Program-made: the position numbers and the translations under genes | In this document: positions 55,060 to 64,000 of the stretch, one piece after another | How the letters are laid out: the number at the start of each line of letters is the position of its first letter | Position numbering within the stretch: position 1 is the stretch's first letter | NCBI RefSeq assembly: GCF_001485215.1 | Contig: NZ_BBWW01000001.1 | Span: forward strand, 434,001-498,000 | DNA from: Leptolyngbya sp. NIES-2104 | GTDB taxonomy: Bacteria > Cyanobacteriota > Cyanobacteriia > Leptolyngbyales > Leptolyngbyaceae | Direction: 5' to 3' | DNA: 64,000 nucleotides | Notes under the pieces: model-generated | What the model was told of the DNA's origin: nothing | The model's input: the letters and a program-made list of their open reading frames with translations, nothing else | Databases searched by the model: none

Positions 55060-55089
55060 AAAGGGTTCCACTCGCTGGAACCCTTTTTT
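55060..55089 (+). terminator. Intrinsic terminator of the coiled-coil gene
   Basis: Perfect 11-bp stem AAAGGGTTCCA / TGGAACCCTTT with a 5-base loop and T tract. Confidence 0.9.
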
Positions 55090-55192
55090 ATCATGGATTG
55101 CTAAAAAAGTGGTAGAAGATGACTCGATTGTGCTTTCTTCTATCGTGCTTGTTCTTGTCACGCATCTATTACAACGGCGGAAAGTCGAGCAA

Positions 55193-56389
55193 CTAACTAG
55201 TCTCTGCCCAACGACTTGGATTAATCGCTCTGCCTGAAATCGTGGTGATGACCGGACCGATTAAACAAGTCACCGCAATATAAGCCACGATCGCATTAAA
55301 GATTCCGTCGTTGAGTAAGCCCGCATTCCGTCCGAACAGAGCAATCACTAGCACTAATGCCGATCGCGACATGGTTAATCCAAACATCGTCATGACTTCT
55401 GCTTTCGGATAGTGAAACCTTTCTCCTGTAATCCAGGCAGCGAGATATTTTGCTCCGACTGCACCCACAATCACTACGGCTGCAATTCCTAGATTTTCTG
55501 GATGTCGAACAAAGATTTTGGGATCAGACAAGACTCCTACTGAAAGCGCAAATGCTGGAATAAACAAACCATTTCCAACAAATTCAAGTCGCTGCATTAA
55601 TGCTTTGGAAACAGACCGACTCAAGGCAAGACCCGCAAGAAATGCACCCACGATCGCATCAATCCCAATCGTATGCGTCAACGTTGCGGTCAGAAACATG
55701 GCTGCTAACACAAAAATAAAAGCTTCGATCGATTGGTCTTCATCCTTGAGAAACTTCCGTCCTAAAGCAGGTAACAGTTTGAAACACCCGAAAACGACGA
55801 TCGGGAAAACAATCAGCAATTTAATCCCAAGATCGAGTCCGATGCCGCCCGCATGAATTGCTTTCAAGATAGCAAATCCACTGAGCGTCAAAACGGTTGT
55901 GACCACTGAGCCACCGACCGCAACCGCGATCGCTTCTTGTTGCACAATACCGAGCGAAACCACGATCGGATACGCCATCAAGGTGTGCGGCGAGTAAAGA
56001 ATTCCGAGGAGCAGCGATACGATGAGATTGTGAGTCAATAACTGTCCAGTGATGAATCCGATCGTGAACGGAACGCCGAAAGTTAGCAATCCGAATGATA
56101 AAACTTTTTTGCTCGATCGCTGAAGCAGATCCAGATTCAGTCCTAATCCAGCAAGTAGCATAATGTAGAGCAATCCGATCCGCTCTAGCAGAATCAGTTG
56201 AGCATCACGGGCGATTAGATTTGTTCCATTTGTTCCTGCGATCGCGCCAAATGCAATCAGCAAAACAATCATCGGCAGTCGTAACTGAGACGACAGCTTC
56301 ATTGCTATCCAAATCAAACCCAGAATCAACGTAAACACGTAAACCGGATCAGTCAGCGGTAAACCAGGAATAGTCAAGATACTGTGCAT
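55193..56389 (-). CDS. CPA2-type cation:proton antiporter
   Basis: 398 residues with about 12 helices. The Asp pair of the ion site would be near IDAIVGAFLAGLALSRSVSK, and GVPFTIGFITGQLLTHNLIV and GLTMSRSALVLVIALFGRNA are family-like. There is no C-terminal RCK/TrkA-N domain, so it is a short form. Its start abuts the stop of the upstream membrane protein gene, suggesting coexpression. Ion specificity unknown. Confidence 0.88.
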   Translation of the reverse strand: MHSILTIPGLPLTDPVYVFTLILGLIWIAMKLSSQLRLPMIVLLIAFGAIAGTNGTNLIARDAQLILLERIGLLYIMLLAGLGLNLDLLQRSSKKVLSFGLLTFGVPFTIGFITGQLLTHNLIVSLLLGILYSPHTLMAYPIVVSLGIVQQEAIAVAVGGSVVTTVLTLSGFAILKAIHAGGIGLDLGIKLLIVFPIVVFGCFKLLPALGRKFLKDEDQSIEAFIFVLAAMFLTATLTHTIGIDAIVGAFLAGLALSRSVSKALMQRLEFVGNGLFIPAFALSVGVLSDPKIFVRHPENLGIAAVVIVGAVGAKYLAAWITGERFHYPKAEVMTMFGLTMSRSALVLVIALFGRNAGLLNDGIFNAIVAYIAVTCLIGPVITTISGRAINPSRWAETS

Positions 56390-56821
56390 TTAAAGCCATT
56401 TACCTCCACGAAATCGCCACCGAGGAAAGAACACGCGCATCAGACTTTGAGACGCGATAAACACGGTGAGCCAAACGGTACTGTAGTGAAACAAGAACGT
56501 TGTAAAGTTGATGGGAAGTGCTTCAATCCCTGGTAGCTCAATTCCAAGCCCGTTCAGCACGAGTAGAATAAAAATCCCTTCCCAAATGCCTGCTAATAGT
56601 TGGAACGTTGCGGGCCAATCCCGATCCCAGCGGAATTTCTGTAAGCGATCGTACAACATGTCCCAACCAATGCCAAAAATTGCAATCCACACCAGAATGC
56701 CAATATAGTTGCTCGATGGTTCTCCGAGAATCCCGATCGAAAATGGAATCGTGACCAGAAAACCAACCGTGAACAGTAATACAATTCGGGTCTGCCATCG
56801 ACCTAAAAGCGTTGGAGTCAT
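56390..56821 (-). CDS. Conserved membrane protein paired with the antiporter
   Basis: 143 residues from ATG 56821 (MTPTLLGRWQTR); the frame opens at 56902. Four hydrophobic helices, with WDRDWPATFQLLAGIWEGIF in the middle. It ends one base before the antiporter start, so the two are translationally coupled. Function unknown. Confidence 0.7.
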   Translation of the reverse strand: MTPTLLGRWQTRIVLLFTVGFLVTIPFSIGILGEPSSNYIGILVWIAIFGIGWDMLYDRLQKFRWDRDWPATFQLLAGIWEGIFILLVLNGLGIELPGIEALPINFTTFLFHYSTVWLTVFIASQSLMRVFFPRWRFRGGKWL

Positions 56822-56950
56822 AAGTCTAGAACAATCATGGGAAAATCGTACCGCCACAAATGAGATTTTCCAGCGGAATAAAGATTTTTCGTAACAAATC
56901 ACCGATGAATTTTCCTGTAGTATTTATGTATCTCTAGTTGTGTTGTAGAT

Positions 56951-59212
56951 ATGCCTGATCCGATTCCACAGTGGCAAATTTATGCTGATTCTGATGTCCC
57001 GGAAGCGTTTGTGCAAGCGGTCAAACAACAGGCTCCGGGCACTGAAGGGCGATATTTGCCGCGATTGTTGTGGCAGCGCGGAATTCGCGATGTGGAACAG
57101 TTGGCAGGATATCTATTCGCTGCGAACTATCAGCCAACGAGTGCAAGCGAATTTGGTCAGGAGATGCAGTGGGCGGTACAGCGAATCGTGCAAGCGATCG
57201 AGCGACAGGAAGCGATCGCAATTTGGGGTGATTTTGATGCGGATGGAGTGACTTCAACGGCTGTTCTGTGGGATGGTTTAGGACAGTTCTTTCCGCAACA
57301 TGAAAAGCTGTTCTACTACATTCCAAATCGGTTCACTGAATCACACGGACTGTCTAAAACTGGAATTGATCAACTCAAACACGTTCAAGTGATAGTTACT
57401 TGTGACACAGGCAGCACAAATTTAGAGGAAATTCAGTATGCTCAGAGTTTAGGAATTGATGTGATTGTGACTGATCATCATACCCTGCCTCAAATGCGTC
57501 CGCCTGTCATTGCGATCGTCAATCCCCGAACCCTTGCAAAAGATCATCCTTTCGCTTCACTGTCTGGGGTTGCAGTCGCTTATAAGCTCGTCGAAGCATT
57601 GTACGAAGCATTACCGGACATTCCTGAAAAGTCGATCGATAACCTACTCGATTTAGTTGCAATTGGTTTAATTGCTGATTTAGTCGAACTAAAAGGCGAT
57701 TGTCGCTATCTTGCTCAGAAAGGCATTGAACAATTACAAAAGCAATCCACTAAAGAAGCGACTCGTCCGGGAATCACTAGATTGTTAGAACTGTGTAAGC
57801 GATCAGGCGATCGACCGACTGATATTTCTTTCGGTTTGGGTCCTCGAATCAATGCAGTGAGCCGAATTCAAGGAGATGCACATTTCTGTGTAGAACTGCT
57901 GACGAGTCTTGATGTAGAACGCTGTCGAGAACTTGCAGAAGAAACCGAACTCGCCAACGCTCGTCGAAAAGCATTGCAGAAAGATGTGTTACAGCAAGCG
58001 AAAGCAAAATTAGCTCAGATTGATCTTTCAACAACAGGTGTCATTGTTCTGTGGGATGAGCAATGGAGCGGGGGTGTCTTAGGATTAGTAGCAGGTCAGA
58101 TTGCTCAGGAATATGGCAAGCCGACCATTCTCCTCACGATCGACGAAGAGTATGCGAAAGGTTCCGCTCGATCGACGAATCAAATCGATCTCTATCAGTT
58201 AGTCAAAGATCAGGAACATCTCTTGCATCGATTTGGTGGGCATCCGTTTGCAGCGGGATTGAGTTTAGCGATCGACAATCTTCCACTGTTCGCCCAAGCG
58301 ATCAATCAACGCCTCTTACAGCAAAGCGATCCACCCACACCGACAATTCAAGCGGATCTCTGTGTCACGGTTAGCGAACTCAATCTTGAACTCTACAAAG
58401 AACTACGATTGATTGAACCTTGTGGAATGGGAAACCCGATTCCGAAGTTGTTGATTAAAAATTGCTGGTTTAATGCAGGTCGAAACACTAAGCTTCAAGA
58501 CTTACGAGGACGCAAAGTAGAATACATTCGCACTCCGTTTATGCTTTGGGATGAAACCGTTGAGAAAGGGTTTCCTGGCGTGTGGTGGGGACACTACGCT
58601 TATGAGCTTCCTACTGGGCGCTGTGATGCCATTGTTGAACTGGAAAACAATACCTATCACAAACGGTACGAAGTTCGATTAGTAGGGGTTCGGGCTTGCG
58701 ATGATGTGAATGTGACGGCGAGTACCCAATGGTTACTTGATTGGAGAAGCCATCGAACTGAAGAAAGCGCAATCGAACTTAAAACAGCTCCCGCAAGCTG
58801 GATCGAGTTTCAAACCTGGTTTAGAAGAGCAATCAGCCAGCAATTACCTTTAGCGATCGCTTATCCGCCCCCAACGATCATGCCACCCGTTGAAATCTGG
58901 CAAACTCTGGTCGGAATTGCGAAATATCTCAGCCGTACTAGAAAAACTGCGACGCGGCAGCAATTATACGATCGCTTACAAATCGGCGATGTTGCGCTCA
59001 AAGCCGGAATTCAAGCTCTGGAGCAATTTGGATTTCATGTAAGTTATGAGAATCATTGCTTTAGTGTTTCTATAAGTCATGGCAATCCAGAACAATCCAA
59101 TCGAGCAATTGAGCAATTTTTGACAGCGGTGCGAGAGGAACAGTTTTATCGTCAGTATTTTGCTCAAGTTCCGTTTGGGACAATGCGATCAATCGTTTCT
59201 CAGTGGAATTGA
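56951..59212 (+). CDS. recJ: Single-stranded-DNA-specific exonuclease RecJ
   Basis: 753 residues. DHH-type motifs: AIWGDFDADGVTSTAVLW (motif I), VIVTCDTGSTN, IVTDHHTLPQ (the DHH motif), and DLVAIGLIADLVE; DHHA1 region GGHPFAAGLSL. RecJ degrades 5' single-stranded ends in recombination and mismatch repair. The C-terminal third is an extended cyanobacterial domain. A palindromic repeat follows 20 bases after the stop. Confidence 0.95.
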   Translation: MPDPIPQWQIYADSDVPEAFVQAVKQQAPGTEGRYLPRLLWQRGIRDVEQLAGYLFAANYQPTSASEFGQEMQWAVQRIVQAIERQEAIAIWGDFDADGVTSTAVLWDGLGQFFPQHEKLFYYIPNRFTESHGLSKTGIDQLKHVQVIVTCDTGSTNLEEIQYAQSLGIDVIVTDHHTLPQMRPPVIAIVNPRTLAKDHPFASLSGVAVAYKLVEALYEALPDIPEKSIDNLLDLVAIGLIADLVELKGDCRYLAQKGIEQLQKQSTKEATRPGITRLLELCKRSGDRPTDISFGLGPRINAVSRIQGDAHFCVELLTSLDVERCRELAEETELANARRKALQKDVLQQAKAKLAQIDLSTTGVIVLWDEQWSGGVLGLVAGQIAQEYGKPTILLTIDEEYAKGSARSTNQIDLYQLVKDQEHLLHRFGGHPFAAGLSLAIDNLPLFAQAINQRLLQQSDPPTPTIQADLCVTVSELNLELYKELRLIEPCGMGNPIPKLLIKNCWFNAGRNTKLQDLRGRKVEYIRTPFMLWDETVEKGFPGVWWGHYAYELPTGRCDAIVELENNTYHKRYEVRLVGVRACDDVNVTASTQWLLDWRSHRTEESAIELKTAPASWIEFQTWFRRAISQQLPLAIAYPPPTIMPPVEIWQTLVGIAKYLSRTRKTATRQQLYDRLQIGDVALKAGIQALEQFGFHVSYENHCFSVSISHGNPEQSNRAIEQFLTAVREEQFYRQYFAQVPFGTMRSIVSQWN

Positions 59213-59229
59213 TTTGGTATTAGAGGTGT

Positions 59230-59420
59230 TTGAAAAGTTGTCGTTCCTTGCAACGTCCCGCCCTGAAATGAATTTCGGGCTAATCGGCGCAAGTCCATTA
59301 GAAATGGACTAAGAACTTGAAAATCACTCTGAGTCTACTTCAGTAGACTTTCCACGATTAGCCCGAAATTCATTTCAGGGCGGGAGTCAAACGAGAGCGA
59401 AGAGACTCTTTATACTTGCC
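59230..59420. repeat. Palindromic dispersed repeat, copy C
   Basis: About 190 bases. The outer arms at 59257-59286 and 59355-59384 are perfect 30-bp inverted complements. Internal hairpins AGTCCATT/AATGGACT (59292-59310) and AGTCTACT/AGTAGACT (59332-59349). Layout is the same as copy A. Confidence 0.92.
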
Positions 59421-59493
59421 AAATACCCTCTTAACCCCAAATTTCATGCCGGGGCGAACTGCCAACAAAGCGCGAAAAATCACCAAACACACA

Positions 59494-59967
59494 TCAAAGC
59501 ATATCAGGTCTATGATGCTTAACACGTTCAGAAGGCTTGAAAATTGCCAATTTCCAGTTTTCAGGCTTCTCTAGCTGGCTCAATTGTCCTCTAGTCAACA
59601 ACCAGAGTGCCGTACGAGTTCTGAACCAGCCAAAGACCCGTTGATCGATCGTCATTCCCGATGGTGAGTGTGGCATCACGATCCCACAGTAAGAATGCGA
59701 TCCTTGAACGGTGACAACCACCACTTCACTCGCTTCATATCCTTCTGGCACTTTGAAGGTCGCAAAAACGTTATGTCTTCCCTGCCACGGTTCAACCACG
59801 ATCTTCTCTGGATGAATCACGTTGGCGGGATTTGCAGTCTGAGTGAATGCCCACTCTGGACAGCCTGAAACCACACCAGGAGTACGAGCCTGAAGCTTTT
59901 TAGCCGCGATTAAGCCCAGAGGCAAACACACCAAAACCGCTAAAAGTAGACTTATCTGCTTACTCAC
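59494..59967 (-). CDS. Hypothetical secreted or anchored protein
   Basis: 157 residues. An N-terminal hydrophobic segment (SLLLAVLVCLPLGLIAAKK) is a signal or anchor; the mature part has two Cys (SGCPEWAFT and HSYCGIVMP) that could form a disulfide. The rest, such as VVVVTVQGSHSYCG, is beta-rich. No domain recognised. Confidence 0.6.
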   Translation of the reverse strand: MSKQISLLLAVLVCLPLGLIAAKKLQARTPGVVSGCPEWAFTQTANPANVIHPEKIVVEPWQGRHNVFATFKVPEGYEASEVVVVTVQGSHSYCGIVMPHSPSGMTIDQRVFGWFRTRTALWLLTRGQLSQLEKPENWKLAIFKPSERVKHHRPDML

Positions 59968-60064
59968 AATCTGACCTTAGCCCTGTCTCGAATAACACAT
60001 TTCCATCTAAATTAGCATCCGAATTTCTGCGGTCAGTGGTTTGACGTTAAGATTTACAAAAGCT

Positions 60065-63614
<3,550 letters not shown>

Positions 63615-63627
63615 GAGCCTGTCGAAG

Positions 63628-64000
63628 AGTGTGAAAAGTCTCTTCGCTTCGATGCTGTCTCGCCCCGGAATAGAATTCGGGGCTAATCGTGCGAAGCCCA
63701 CTAAAGGGGGCTAAAGACCTGTAAAATCGAGGTTTTCAGTAGACCTGCTTTGAAAATAGATTTTCATCCGTGGGTGTGAACGCGATCGCGATCATGTTGT
63801 CTCCTGCATGAATGCCCGCCGAATGGAATTCGGGGCTATACAAACAAAGTCCGCGAAGGCGGACTGACCTCAAAAATGGCTTTTAGTGTGCGAAGGCACA
63901 CTTTGTCTGTATAGCTGCGAATTCCATTCGCTAAGGCACAATCATTCGTGCAGGAAGTCTAGTCCTAAAGGGACTTCGCACTGTTAGCCCCGAATTCCAT
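63628..64000. repeat. Palindromic dispersed repeat, composite copy D (runs off window)
   Basis: Starts like the reverse end of copies A and C (GTGAAAAGTCTCTTCGCTTC), with left arm GCCCCGGAATAGAATTCGGG at 63662-63681 and its partner reading TTAGCCCCGAATTCCAT up to the window end. A second element is nested at 63802-63955. The element is incomplete because the window ends. Confidence 0.8.
63802..63955. repeat. Nested palindromic repeat within copy D
   Basis: Outer 13-bp arms TCCTGCATGAATG (63802-63814) / CATTCGTGCAGGA (63943-63955) with one mismatch; inner 31-bp arms at 63820-63850 and 63900-63930 with four mismatches. Internal hairpins AGTCCGC-GAAG-GCGGACT (63848-63865) and AGTGTGC-GAAG-GCACACT (63885-63902). 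Related in layout but different in sequence from A and C. Confidence 0.85.

Overview
The window is chromosomal DNA of a cyanobacterium, most likely a filamentous Leptolyngbya-like lineage (the genus is inference). Evidence: the octamer GCGATCGC (HIP1) and its core CGATCG occur throughout. Genes typical of cyanobacteria are present: pipX/pipY, a complex C assembly factor, a DUF3155 protein, an SLH-domain porin-like protein, a ferredoxin-type ispG, a plastid-type GNAT, and an N-terminally extended pilT. The only RNA gene recognised is one tRNA-Asn. No CRISPR array, prophage or complete insertion sequence was seen.

Layout. 1-8.6 kb: 3' part of smc, a PRC-barrel protein, an MMADHC-like cobalamin protein, a solitary adenine methyltransferase, a CofE-like ligase, a GNAT and ruvX. 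8.6-10.2 kb: a structured intergenic region, a small conserved gene, and a ParD/ParE-type toxin-antitoxin pair flanked by 67-bp copies of that small gene's 3' end. 10.2-14.4 kb: the pipX-pipY / sepF-proC-SH3 cluster and folA. 14.4-20 kb: sigA, a degenerate receiver, queC, a Panacea-type toxin-antitoxin pair and a PD-(D/E)XK nuclease. 20-27 kb: SLH protein, histidine kinase, DUF3155, CCB-type protein, PadR, LuxR-type regulator and ACT protein. 27-33.5 kb: a GNAT, DUF4332, a nuclease-fold protein, DUF3891-GAF-hybrid kinase (the kinase is broken by a 34-bp tandem duplication), GT39 and an MBL-fold protein. 33.6-37.6 kb: a pseudo-site-2-protease, a DUF815 ATPase, menI and map. 37.6-46.3 kb: pilT, ctp, ispG, rbgA, a PIN toxin-antitoxin pair, uspA and pgk. 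46.3-52.8 kb: a class V aminotransferase, tRNA-Asn, two TRAP transporter subunits, an MBL protein, a DUF962 protein and an amidohydrolase. 53.5-64 kb: an outer-membrane barrel, a coiled-coil protein, a CPA2 antiporter, recJ, a cell-wall amidase and pyrG.

Working together. Most genes are housekeeping: chromosome dynamics and repair (smc, ruvX, recJ), division and wall (sepF, amidase), core metabolism (pgk, ispG, pyrG, proC, folA, queC, menI), and processing (map, ctp). The accessory layer is three toxin-antitoxin modules, a lone methyltransferase and a dispersed family of palindromic repeats. All of the palindromic repeats lie just 3' of a stop codon (ispG, amidohydrolase, recJ, pyrG). One copy carries a second repeat nested inside it.

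The observations most worth a second look are: the toxin-antitoxin insertion that duplicated a gene end with only silent differences; the frameshifting 34-bp tandem duplication in the hybrid kinase; the site-2 protease lacking its zinc motif; and the nested repeat family. No wholly new multi-gene system could be demonstrated from sequence alone.
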